Below the pieces are notes generated by a model. It worked only from the letters and a program-made list of their open reading frames with translations. It had not been told where the DNA came from and searched no databases. Positions 25,255 through 33,312 of a DNA stretch of 64,000 nt are shown here, one piece after another (positions within the stretch are counted from its first letter, which is position 1; each line of letters opens with the position of its first letter). The DNA is from Neobacillus cucumis. Its GTDB lineage: Bacteria; Bacillota; Bacilli; Bacillales_B; DSM-18226. A program made the position numbers and the translations under genes. The stretch spans positions 62,001 to 126,000 of the forward strand of contig NZ_JAEHGC010000003.1 of NCBI RefSeq assembly GCF_016107705.1, read 5' to 3'.

Positions 25255-26799
25255 CTATTCTCCCTTCACAACAAATTCTCTAGCCAATAGCCCTGCATTT
25301 TGACTGCTGCTGGCATGTGTTACACCTGCAGCTAATAACTTGTTAATTTGATCATCTATATCCTGAGGATCTATCTCTGTTCCAAGAACATATCCGATAA
25401 TTTCTAAATGTCTGCCTTCTTGTTCGGCCAGCTGTTTGGCTTCAATCATAGCTGGAAGAAATGCTCCAACTGGATCTTCGTGTGCACCATAGCCCAATAC
25501 AAAGTCCATCACAATCACACCAACGGATGGATCTTTTGCTTCTTGCATAAATCTTTCAAGACGTGTAGAAGGATCAATCATCGGGTGCGGTTTGCCTTGT
25601 GTATATTCATCGTCACCAAAGTCGATGAATGTATGCTCCCTGCTTGTATATCTGTCTTTTAAACGATACTCTGGATTTCTTGCAAGGTTGCTGTAGACAT
25701 TATCGAATTTCTCCATTGCAGCGTGCATCGCTTCATCGCAAAGTGTTCCGCCGCTGAATAGACCGCGAATATATTTTTGCTCAGGTGTTAATTTAGTACG
25801 AACTTCTTCGATAAGCGGAATGTTTAACGCGCGCTTATTTAGTTTGCTTTCGTCAGCACCAGCAAGTAAAACGGCTTTAAGTGCTGCTTCTTTCGACATT
25901 TTTGCAAAATGGCCGCCAGCTGCAGTAATTTTCTCTTCATCACCGCCAACAAACCAAACAACAACAGGCTTTTTACATGTTTTAATTTTCGCAAGTACTT
26001 TTTCTTCCACACTTGGAGCAGGCGGCTTAGAAACAAGAACGATTACTTTTGTCTCTTCATCGTCTTCAAGTGCTTGTATACCATCAAGCATCATGATTCC
26101 GCCTACTTCTTCTTTTAAGTCTCTTCCGCCTGTTCCAATCAACTGAGTAATACCGCCGCCAAATTCGTGGATACGGACACTTACTTCCTGACTTCCAGTA
26201 CCGGACGCCGCAACAATTCCAATATTTCCTTTTCTAACTGCATTCGCAAAACAGAGGGCTGTATTTCCGATAATCGCTGTACCACAGTCAGGACCCATCA
26301 TTAATAAGCCTTTTTCATGAGCTAATTTCTTTAATGAAATTTCGTCTTCGATATTTACATTGTCACTAAACATCATTACGTGCAGATCATTTTCAAGAGC
26401 TTTTCTTGCCTCTCTAGCGGCATATGCTCCATTTACAGCGATAATGGCCAGATTCGCTTCCGGAACACTTTGCGCAGCAGAAGAAATAGTTGAATATTTG
26501 ACTTCACTTTTTCCTTTTGAAGTATTCTTTTTAGTGAATAATTCTTCGATTTTAAAGAAAGCGCTTTCAGACAACTCATCTGTTGCAGCTTTTACCACAA
26601 TAATGAGATCACTTGTTTTTGCTTCTTCAATTTCAGGTGTTATTAAACCGACATTCCTCATTACCTCTTTATTCATTTCCGTACCCATTGCGATAATGGC
26701 TTGTTCAACACCTTCAATTTGGTTCGCTTTAGTTGACAACGACATTAAAGATACTGAATCAAAATACGTGTTTGGCTTGATTAACGCTTGTACAGACAT
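25255..26799 (-). CDS. allF: Oxamate carbamoyltransferase subunit AllF (FdrA family)
   Basis: This 514-residue FdrA-family protein resembles the alpha subunit of succinyl-CoA synthetase. A Rossmann-like region carries AASGTGSQEVSVRIHEFGGG and GTGGRDLKEEVGG, followed by a ligase-like segment (KPVVVWFVGGDEE) and a C-terminal domain with DPSTRLERF and VLGYGAHEDPVGAF. FdrA is now assigned as AllF, a subunit of the oxamate carbamoyltransferase. AGGAGG precedes the ATG at 26799, and the gene overlaps the end of the DUF2877 gene by 19 bases, indicating coupled expression. The catalytic His of succinyl-CoA synthetases is not evident, as expected for this subfamily. Confidence 0.92.
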   Translation of the reverse strand: MSVQALIKPNTYFDSVSLMSLSTKANQIEGVEQAIIAMGTEMNKEVMRNVGLITPEIEEAKTSDLIIVVKAATDELSESAFFKIEELFTKKNTSKGKSEVKYSTISSAAQSVPEANLAIIAVNGAYAAREARKALENDLHVMMFSDNVNIEDEISLKKLAHEKGLLMMGPDCGTAIIGNTALCFANAVRKGNIGIVAASGTGSQEVSVRIHEFGGGITQLIGTGGRDLKEEVGGIMMLDGIQALEDDEETKVIVLVSKPPAPSVEEKVLAKIKTCKKPVVVWFVGGDEEKITAAGGHFAKMSKEAALKAVLLAGADESKLNKRALNIPLIEEVRTKLTPEQKYIRGLFSGGTLCDEAMHAAMEKFDNVYSNLARNPEYRLKDRYTSREHTFIDFGDDEYTQGKPHPMIDPSTRLERFMQEAKDPSVGVIVMDFVLGYGAHEDPVGAFLPAMIEAKQLAEQEGRHLEIIGYVLGTEIDPQDIDDQINKLLAAGVTHASSSQNAGLLAREFVVKGE

Positions 26800-27677
26800 A
26801 CTTTACCTCCTGCAAATAGATTAACTTCGAGTCCGCAGATCAACCCTAAGGCTATATCTGTTCCGGATGAAGAACCGATATTTAATACATTTTTCAAAGC
26901 AAGAATAAGCTCATTTTCTTTACCATTTATTAAGGAATTGACTAAAACAATTATAGACTCCCTCACCTGACCGGCCGACGCCTTTTTCAGCGCCATAAAG
27001 CTGATATCATTTGTTAAGTCTTTTGCCTTTTTGACCACTTCTTCACAAAAAAAATGATCGGAAATGAATGGACTGTGCCTCATATTTAAAATCGTAAATA
27101 ATCCAACTAGGAAATCATCCCCTGAGGGGGTTAATCCAGGGCCAAGGCCTATTAATGAAACCGCATGCTGTAATGCAGCGGACATTCGATTCTTTAACAG
27201 TTCACTAAAAAGCAGATTTGTTCTTTTTTCAAGCAGATTAGACATTTCTTTTTCAAAAGGGGTCTGGGATAATGCTTTCTTAATTCCTCCGCTTTTACCA
27301 TGAATGTCAATATAACTCTTCATCTTATTTAAATTGATTTTCAATCTATTCAAATCTTCAGGGTATGTTGGCAAAATACTCTCCCAATTTTCGACCCTTT
27401 CTAGCGTAATAGCCATTTTATCTCCAATGTATAGAATGTGATGGTTACTGTAGACAATGTCGTTTACTTCTAAATTCAGCTTTTCAAAAGAGTCCGCTTC
27501 TATTACGATCGTATTGGGCCCATTATCCATCTGGCCGCATGCAATGGTATAAAGTTCACTATTTTCCTGGCAAAAAATATTAAACGTTCTGTTAAATGTA
27601 CTATGGACAAATCCGCTAAATTTCAAATTTTTTACTCTTTGGATGAAATCAACATCACCAGATTTTGCAAATATCAC
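26781..27677 (-). CDS. allH: Oxamate carbamoyltransferase subunit AllH (YlbF-like, DUF2877)
   Basis: This DUF2877-family protein of about 298 residues has the diagnostic block GLGPGLTPSGDDFLVG at roughly residue 190 and a C-terminal GSSSGTDIALGLICGL segment. It is the third subunit of the AllFGH complex by homology to E. coli YlbF. I place the start at the GTG at 27677 (VIFAKSG) because AGAGGTG lies six bases upstream; the open frame extends to a TTG at 27713 whose leader contains that ribosome binding site. It is the first gene of the minus-strand set and diverges from the PucR regulator, whose binding would lie in the 27678-28003 region. Confidence 0.9.
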   Translation of the reverse strand: MIFAKSGDVDFIQRVKNLKFSGFVHSTFNRTFNIFCQENSELYTIACGQMDNGPNTIVIEADSFEKLNLEVNDIVYSNHHILYIGDKMAITLERVENWESILPTYPEDLNRLKINLNKMKSYIDIHGKSGGIKKALSQTPFEKEMSNLLEKRTNLLFSELLKNRMSAALQHAVSLIGLGPGLTPSGDDFLVGLFTILNMRHSPFISDHFFCEEVVKKAKDLTNDISFMALKKASAGQVRESIIVLVNSLINGKENELILALKNVLNIGSSSGTDIALGLICGLEVNLFAGGKVCLYKR

Positions 27678-28003
27678 TAGAGTCACCTCTGATCTGGAAT
27701 GTTCGCACATCAAATTCTTTAGTATAGAGCATGCTTGTGTTAAATGCCTAAATGCCCCCTTTATTTAGGAAAAATTTTTAATGCTTTAATTCCGGCTTAT
27801 TTCCACTGCTTAATTTATGGTTGCACAGGGTTTAATATATTTCGGTTGATTGCTAAAATTAAAGCAGGTGTAGAAGAATCTTCAACCTTACATCACTTAT
27901 TTTAGATAGAATGCATAATATCGTCATTGTTTACCAAAACCAAAAAGGCTTAAATTCATTTAGGCAACATGCACAATTAATTTTGTCAAAGGTGTGAAAT
28001 AGA
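27678..28003. promoter_or_regulatory. Divergent control region between allH and the PucR regulator
   Basis: This 326-base non-coding stretch holds related motifs: TGCTTTAATT at 27782-27791, TGCTTAATTT at 27807-27816 and TGCTAAAATT at 27851-27860. The last overlaps AATTAAAGCA (27857-27866), the exact inverted copy of the first. Repeated, mirrored copies between a PucR gene and its presumed target suggest regulator binding sites. No clear sigma-A promoter could be fixed on either side. The regulator start has AAAGGTGTG upstream. Confidence 0.45.
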
Positions 28004-29701
28004 TTGTTGACAATAAAAGACTTATTCGAAATAAAAGCAATAGATGGATTAAAAATAGTGGCAGGAAAAAAGGGAATAAATAACATTATTTCGTTTGTCA
28101 ATATTATGGAGAATCCAGATACTTTCGACTGGCTTTCTCCCAATGAACTCCTTTTATCAACGGGGTATATTTTCAAGGATAATGAAGAATTACAAAATCA
28201 AATCATTAAGGAGCTTTCAGAAATTAATTGTTCCGGGTTGGTTATAAAGATGCAACGTTACTTTAAACAATTACCGCAGAACATGATTGATCAAGCCAAT
28301 AAATATGGCTTACCTCTTTTAGAATTGCCCTTCGAATATACTTTATCGAATGTAATTTCCATTATTAATGAAAAGGCATCTGGAAGATATGATTTATTGA
28401 ACAGAAAAACATTAGACATGCATAATATCTTATTTAGAATTGCGCTTGAGGGAGGAGGAATTGAGCAGATTTCTTCCATGCTTTCTCAAACTGTAAATAA
28501 CCCAATCCTAATTTTAGATCAGGGATGGAAGTTACTTCACTACACGGAGCATGCAGAAAACAAAGTACCATTAGCTTTCTGCTTCGACCTAGTGAAAAAT
28601 AGAGCTGTCTTCCATAAAGAATTTACAGATTCGATTCCGATAAATATTAGTGGTATGAATAAGCCTGTAAAGCGGATCTACAATTTAGAAAACTTAAATA
28701 TTAAATGCCGTATTCTCCCCGTGGCAGTTGCAAACAGTATCTATGGATATATTGTCGTATGGGAAACTGTTAGTGATTTAACAGAATTTGATTATATTGT
28801 TCTTGAACAAGCTTCCACCATTATGGCACTTGAGAGGATTCGGGCAAAAGAAATCGAAGATGTTAAATTAAAAATACGCCAGGAATTTTTCGATGATTTA
28901 CTAACTGGAAAAATAACATCAAGCGATACCATCCACGCCCTTTGTGAATTTCATGGATTAAATTCAAAATATATGTATTACTGCATTGTGATCAATATCG
29001 ACTCTCCTGAACTTGAGCAATATAAAGACATAGTAGAGAGAAAATACAAATTGGAAAATACCGCAAGAAAATGTGTGGACTTAGTTTATGAGCAAGGAAG
29101 TGAATCACAAGGAGAAATTACCTGCTTTCATAGAAATAATAGAATGATCATTTTAATTGGACAAAATAATAATAGACCACCAATATCTAAAATTAATGCA
29201 AAGCATTTTGCAAACGAACTTTATAAAGCTCTGGATGGACAAATTGATAACACAAGCTTTTTAGTAGGAATAGGCAGACAATACAAAACCATTGAATCCC
29301 TACACAAGAGTTTCTCTGAAGCAAATGAATCCATTCGGTTAATGCAAAAAATGGATAGGCGTGGTGGAATATCTCATTTTGAAGATCACACGGTTTATCA
29401 CTTTTTGGACTCCAATATTAAAGACATGGAATTAGAAGAGTTCTTCATGAAGCATCTAGGAAAAATCTATGAGCATGACAAAGTGCACGGGACAAGTTAT
29501 ATTTTCACTTTAGAGAACTACTTTATGTATAATTTAAATATTAGTGAAACTGCAAAAGCGATGTTTTTACACAGAAACACGCTGATTTATAGAATCGAGA
29601 AGATTAAGGAGATATTAAACACCGATTTGAAAAACTCAGAGGAATTATTACAAATACAATTGGCTTTAAAGATTTTTAGACTATTAAATAAAAATCTTTA
29701 A
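28004..29701 (+). CDS. PucR-family transcriptional regulator
   Basis: This 565-residue regulator has the PucR architecture. An N-terminal PucR domain (about 1-125) begins LTIKDLFEIKAIDGLKIVAG and includes the ENPDTFDWLSPNELLLSTGY block. A GAF-like and CdaR/GGDEF-like middle follows (about 140-420), and a C-terminal HTH_30 domain (about 505-560) reads NISETAKAMFLHRNTLIYRIEKI. PucR controls purine/ureide catabolism genes in Bacillus subtilis in response to allantoin and related intermediates. Here it diverges from the allHFG-ankyrin-carbamate kinase-permease set, so it most probably controls that set. The start is TTG at 28004 (or the next TTG). A strong terminator follows. Confidence 0.92.
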   Translation: MLTIKDLFEIKAIDGLKIVAGKKGINNIISFVNIMENPDTFDWLSPNELLLSTGYIFKDNEELQNQIIKELSEINCSGLVIKMQRYFKQLPQNMIDQANKYGLPLLELPFEYTLSNVISIINEKASGRYDLLNRKTLDMHNILFRIALEGGGIEQISSMLSQTVNNPILILDQGWKLLHYTEHAENKVPLAFCFDLVKNRAVFHKEFTDSIPINISGMNKPVKRIYNLENLNIKCRILPVAVANSIYGYIVVWETVSDLTEFDYIVLEQASTIMALERIRAKEIEDVKLKIRQEFFDDLLTGKITSSDTIHALCEFHGLNSKYMYYCIVINIDSPELEQYKDIVERKYKLENTARKCVDLVYEQGSESQGEITCFHRNNRMIILIGQNNNRPPISKINAKHFANELYKALDGQIDNTSFLVGIGRQYKTIESLHKSFSEANESIRLMQKMDRRGGISHFEDHTVYHFLDSNIKDMELEEFFMKHLGKIYEHDKVHGTSYIFTLENYFMYNLNISETAKAMFLHRNTLIYRIEKIKEILNTDLKNSEELLQIQLALKIFRLLNKNL

Positions 29702-29714
29702 GAAGAAATAGAAT

Positions 29715-29757
29715 TGTTTAGAGCCCCTCAAAAATTATTTTGAGAGGCTCCTAAACA
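29715..29757. terminator. Bidirectional terminator between PucR and the SSS symporter
   Basis: A long stem (core GAGCCCCTCAAAA at 29721-29733 / TTTTGAGAGGCTC at 29738-29750, extended by TTGTTTA / TAAACAA) carries one mismatch and lies between convergent genes. Confidence 0.85.
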
Positions 29758-29772
29758 AAAGGTTTATGAACA

Positions 29773-31248
29773 TTATGATGCAACTTGTTCAGTCTTATTT
29801 TTAGAAACACTATAATTCTTTGTGACCACACTTACAACCATCATAACGATTACATTTATCGTAAGAGCTATGATCCCGACATTTATATCCTTCACCCACT
29901 GAGGAAGTAAAGGAACCAGAGTTCCAATAGTAGTTTTTGAAAGGGTAATGTAGGCTACTGTAGCTTCCCCCATAATGATTCCTGCGAATGCCCCTTGCTT
30001 CGTCACAAAATTATTCCTCATTAAGCTAAAAATCATAGCTGGAAACAACTGTGTAACCATACTAGACCCCATTAATAATAAAGCGACAATCGTTCCACTT
30101 TTAAACGTAAAAAATAATGAAACAAGAGCAACGACAGGTACTAAAAACTTAGCTAAACTAACAATCTGCTTATCCGTCGCAGAAGGCACAAATACACCAT
30201 ATACATTTTTGGCCAATAGTGTTGCCGCAGACATTAAGAGCATTGAACCCGGCACCAAAGCTGTGAGGACCCCAGCAGCTCCAATCACTCCCATTACCCA
30301 CGGATCAAAAGTTTGTTTAGCAAGACGTAATAAAGATAGATCAACCTCATCCCCCTTCAAACCGGGAATTTGAAGAATAGCGGCAAAACCGGCAAAGAAC
30401 ACAAAGAGTAAGATAAGTTGATATAATGGCATAATGATTGTATTTTTACGGAACGTTTTTTCGCTTTTTCCAGAATAAATTGCGCCGAATGCATGCGGAT
30501 ACATATAAAAACCAAGCGAAGTCAGCAAAACTGTAGAGATAAACCATGAGATGCTTAATCCTTGACTAGGCAAAGTTAAAAAACCAGGCTTAGCTTGATC
30601 AATCGCCTCAAACATGGGCTGATACCCGCCATAATAATGAAGCGGTAAATAGATACCTAAAAATACGGTAACTCCTAGGATGAGAATATCTTTGACAACC
30701 GCTGTCCAGGCAGAACCATGGATTCCTGAGATCATCACATAAATGGTAAGAACAATAACTGCAATCCAAATCGCTACTGTTGGCGAAATCGCTCCGTAAG
30801 ACGCCTCTGAAACTATACTTCCCAAACCTTTCAATTGAAGAACTAGATAGGGGATGACAGCAGCTACACCCACAATTGCCACAAGAACACCTAAGTATGG
30901 ACTATTATACTTACTAACATAGAAGTCTGATTGCGACATTAGCTTCTTTTCTTTCGCATATCGCCAAATAGCAGGAATATACCAATATGACATAATCAAG
31001 GCCAATGTTCCATATATTAAAATATAAAACGTAGGGCCGCCCTTGCCATATGCCCAACCGCTCCCTCCTAAAAAGGTAAACGTGGAATACGTTTCACCTG
31101 CCATTAACAAAAAGATAAAAACCGTGCCAAAACCACGCCCTCCGACTGTCCATTGTTCGAGGTCCATATCTTTACCTTTACGTGCTCGAATACCAATGGT
31201 CAGTGCGAAAATTATCGAAGCAATGATAATAAGAAGTGCTGCATTCAT
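29773..31248 (-). CDS. Sodium:solute symporter, SSS family (YhjB/PanF-like)
   Basis: This 491-residue membrane protein has about 13 predicted spans. Family features include the early GRGFGTVFIFLLMAGETYSTF region with the Na+-site residues of SSS transporters, then GAISPTVAIWIAVIVLTIYV and MVTQLFPAMIFSL. The partner gene encoding a DUF3311 protein ends exactly where it starts (TAATG overlap), the same pairing as yhjC-yhjB in Bacillus subtilis. It lies downstream of tandem-box promoter site C, so it probably belongs to the same regulon as the receptor and amidohydrolases, and may import a small organic acid or amide. Substrate unknown. Confidence 0.9.
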   Translation of the reverse strand: MNAALLIIIASIIFALTIGIRARKGKDMDLEQWTVGGRGFGTVFIFLLMAGETYSTFTFLGGSGWAYGKGGPTFYILIYGTLALIMSYWYIPAIWRYAKEKKLMSQSDFYVSKYNSPYLGVLVAIVGVAAVIPYLVLQLKGLGSIVSEASYGAISPTVAIWIAVIVLTIYVMISGIHGSAWTAVVKDILILGVTVFLGIYLPLHYYGGYQPMFEAIDQAKPGFLTLPSQGLSISWFISTVLLTSLGFYMYPHAFGAIYSGKSEKTFRKNTIIMPLYQLILLFVFFAGFAAILQIPGLKGDEVDLSLLRLAKQTFDPWVMGVIGAAGVLTALVPGSMLLMSAATLLAKNVYGVFVPSATDKQIVSLAKFLVPVVALVSLFFTFKSGTIVALLLMGSSMVTQLFPAMIFSLMRNNFVTKQGAFAGIIMGEATVAYITLSKTTIGTLVPLLPQWVKDINVGIIALTINVIVMMVVSVVTKNYSVSKNKTEQVAS

Positions 31249-31445
31249 TATTCCATTTCCCTCCTATTTTTAGGATCTAGTTTAAATATAATCGCCATAA
31301 TTCCCGATGTGATAACCACCCATAATAAAATCCAAAAAAGAAAAAAAGGTAATCCTAAAATATAAGGGTTAACTTTATTCACAAAAGGAACTCCTCCAAG
31401 CAGGCCAACGAACGGAATGATTGCTAAAATATTGATGAATTTCAA
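31248..31445 (-). CDS. Small DUF3311 membrane protein, partner of the SSS symporter
   Basis: This 65-residue protein has two hydrophobic helices (about 5-22 and 30-53) separated by NKVNPYILGLP and a charged C-terminus (KLDPKNRREME). This is the DUF3311 pattern, found almost always next to SSS symporters, where it is thought to be an accessory subunit. The AGGAGG-like region lies before the ATG, and the stop overlaps the symporter start by one base. It is the first gene after promoter site C. Confidence 0.88.
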   Translation of the reverse strand: MKFINILAIIPFVGLLGGVPFVNKVNPYILGLPFFLFWILLWVVITSGIMAIIFKLDPKNRREME

Positions 31446-31529
31446 AATACATCCTCCTTTAATTCTCTTAAAAGCATCTTTACTAGCATTGATAGCACTT
31501 AAAAATAAGCAAAAACGCTTGTTTTTTTA

Positions 31530-31593
31530 ATTATAAAAAATATTACGAAAATTTAATTTAAAGATATTTACGTATATTTAAATTATCTTTACT
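31530..31593 (-). promoter_or_regulatory. Promoter with 21-bp tandem boxes (site C) for the DUF3311-SSS unit
   Basis: The minus-strand TATAAT (31530-31535 on the plus strand) lies 33 bp from box GATATTTACG (31563-31572), with a second box TATCTTTACT at 31584-31593, again 21 bp apart. Over about 65 bases it aligns with site A almost throughout, including TTATAAAAAATATT next to the -10. This is the third member of the shared promoter class. Confidence 0.7.
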
Positions 31594-31756
31594 ATGTTAT
31601 GGCAAGTATTTATGTATGGAAAATGGTAGATATCCTTTCTTATGTAGGCACTGACGCTAAACATCTATTTTATTTTCTTATATATTGAAATATTTTCTTC
31701 AACTCCATAATTAGAATCGGCAATCACAATATTGTATTATTTTTTGACAAAAAATG

Positions 31757-31789
31757 GGGTGCCCCCTAAATGTTGAACTTGGGACACCC
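31757..31789 (-). terminator. Terminator downstream of the amidohydrolase remnant
   Basis: GGGTGCCCC / GGGACACCC arms with a 15-base loop are followed on the minus strand by ATTTTTTG. It fits the original terminator of the gene whose 3' end survives at 31815-31995. Confidence 0.7.
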
Positions 31790-31814
31790 TAACGAATATA
31801 CTCTTTTTTTAAAT

Positions 31815-31995
31815 TTAACTATAACAATCCGAAAACAAATTTCCCTTTATATATACAGCATGGCGTCTAGCTTTTCTTGCAATTGCCTCAGCAGAACAGC
31901 TCGCCTCAACGAATACAGCATCAGCTTGATCACCTACTATTGGCCATACACGTATTCCATTTGAATTAAGAGGTGTTTTTCCACCGGTAATAATC
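31815..31995 (-). pseudogene. 3' remnant of an AtzC-like amidohydrolase
   Basis: The last 58 or so codons of a gene homologous to those at 6999 and 17715 are preserved. Its segments TGGKTPLN, RVWPIVGDQAD and ASCSAEAIARKARR align without gaps to TGGITPLN, QVWPKAGDAAN and ASCSAEAVARRSKR of the 6999 product, and it ends at an equivalent stop. Upstream of about 31995 the homology stops abruptly in non-coding DNA just before bdbC, so the metal-binding core is gone. It still has its own terminator. It is closer to the 6999 copy than to the 17715 copy at several positions. Confidence 0.85.
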
Positions 31996-32034
31996 GAAAG
32001 TGAAATTAACATTAACCTTTAACATAAACATTAC

Positions 32035-32063
32035 AAAAAAAGAGACTACATCGTCTCTTTTTT
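32035..32063 (-). terminator. Terminator overlapping the end of bdbC
   Basis: AAAAAAGAGAC / GTCTCTTTTTT arms enclose a six-base loop. The 5' arm lies in the last codons and the stop of bdbC, and a T run follows on the minus strand. Confidence 0.85.
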
Positions 32064-32462
32064 GCTTCCTCGGGCAAGTACCGTTAAGCTTATCGTAATA
32101 ATAGTAAACGCAACAAACGCCAACATCGGAATGGTTATGAAACCAAGCCAATTCAGATAATCCTTTGAACAAGGAACACCTGTAGTGCACATTTCAAACT
32201 GCTGCAGGTACGGTATTTTTTGCAGCACCGTATGATATCCAGAAATAATCATCCCGATGATAGATAACGGTAAAACATACCGATAGATGGCCAAATCATT
32301 TCGATAGCCGGCGATTCCAAGAATAATCACTAATGGGTACATGAAAATTCTTTGATACCAGCACAGTGTGCATGGGATAAAATGACGGACTTCACTAAAG
32401 TACAAGCTTCCAAGTGTGGCGATAATCGCAGCAACCCAAGCAAATAGTATGGATTTATTCAT
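32046..32462 (-). CDS. bdbC: Disulfide oxidoreductase BdbC (DsbB family)
   Basis: This 138-residue membrane protein with four predicted helices re-oxidises the thiol oxidase BdbD using quinone. It has two extracytoplasmic cysteine pairs: CTLC at residues 31-34 and Cys92/Cys98 (MCTTGVPCS). The length and the WYQR motif after the first pair match BdbC of Bacillus. It follows bdbD by four bases on the same strand, the standard pairing that introduces disulfides into secreted and competence proteins. Confidence 0.95.
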   Translation of the reverse strand: MNKSILFAWVAAIIATLGSLYFSEVRHFIPCTLCWYQRIFMYPLVIILGIAGYRNDLAIYRYVLPLSIIGMIISGYHTVLQKIPYLQQFEMCTTGVPCSKDYLNWLGFITIPMLAFVAFTIITISLTVLARGSKKETM

Positions 32463-32466
32463 TTAC

Positions 32467-33177
32467 CTATTTCCCCTTTGCTGCTTTATCAACCATATCC
32501 TTCAAATCATCAAGTGTTTTCCCTTGGAACATCTTTCCGTCCACAAAAATCGTTGGAGTTCCTGTTACACCAAGTATTGTAACATAATCCATATCCTTTT
32601 GCCACGCAGCATCTGCCTTTTTGGCATCAAAATAAGCAACGACCTTGTTGACCTCATCTTCTTTCGCTACTTCTTTTAGTGTATTCGCCAAAAATTTTTT
32701 GTCATAAACATCCATTTTTTCATATTTAGGATCTTCCGGTTGCTTTTTATAAAGAAGGTCATGGAATTTCCAAAAAGTATCATTCCCAAGTTCGTGATAG
32801 ACTGCTTCAGCAAATTTAGCCGCACGTGTGGAGTCTACATTAATGAAGGAATCATTAAAGAAATACAGTTTAGCCTTACCAGTATCCACTAACTCTTTTT
32901 GAATAACTGGGATCACACCGTCAGCAAAGTTTTTACAATTTGGGCATTTATAATCACCAAATTCAATAATAGATACAGGTGCTGAACTTTTTCCAAGGAA
33001 TGGCTGGCCAGAATAATCAATCGCGACTTCTGACTTAGACGCTGGTTTTTCTACCTTTTTATTGTGATTTCCTAGAAAAATAAAGCCAAGAATACAAACC
33101 GCTATTAAGCCGATCATCCAAAAGGTGAACTTAGATGAACTCCCCTGTTGTTTCGTATTTTTTTTGTTATTTGCCAT
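32467..33177 (-). CDS. bdbD: Thiol-disulfide oxidoreductase BdbD (DsbA family)
   Basis: This 236-residue membrane-anchored thioredoxin-fold protein has one N-terminal transmembrane segment (about 18-36) followed by an extracytoplasmic domain with active-site CPNC at residues 78-81 and the cis-proline segment TGTPTIF. It oxidises exported thiols and is regenerated by BdbC. I start at 33177 (MANNKKN) because GAGGAG lies upstream; the longer frame begins inside that ribosome binding site. The gene is the first of the bdbD-bdbC pair. Confidence 0.94.
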   Translation of the reverse strand: MANNKKNTKQQGSSSKFTFWMIGLIAVCILGFIFLGNHNKKVEKPASKSEVAIDYSGQPFLGKSSAPVSIIEFGDYKCPNCKNFADGVIPVIQKELVDTGKAKLYFFNDSFINVDSTRAAKFAEAVYHELGNDTFWKFHDLLYKKQPEDPKYEKMDVYDKKFLANTLKEVAKEDEVNKVVAYFDAKKADAAWQKDMDYVTILGVTGTPTIFVDGKMFQGKTLDDLKDMVDKAAKGK

Positions 33178-33284
33178 AAAATTTAAACTCCTCATATATT
33201 CTCTTAGATAAATTTAATTGTACTAAACCTGTCCATTAATGTGAAACAAAAGGACACACCTTCACAAAATGTTAATATTACAGA

Positions 33285-33312
33285 AAAAATGCCATTGAAA
33301 AATGGCACTTTT
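33285..33312 (-). terminator. Terminator after the LigB-type dioxygenase
   Basis: AAAAATGCCATT / AATGGCACTTTT arms with a four-base loop, and a T run on the minus strand, abut the stop codon of the dioxygenase gene. Confidence 0.8.

Noticed and set aside
29975..30373. 132-codon plus-strand frame antisense to the SSS symporter
   Set aside because: It is a shadow of a membrane-protein gene; no ribosome binding site or recognisable domain.
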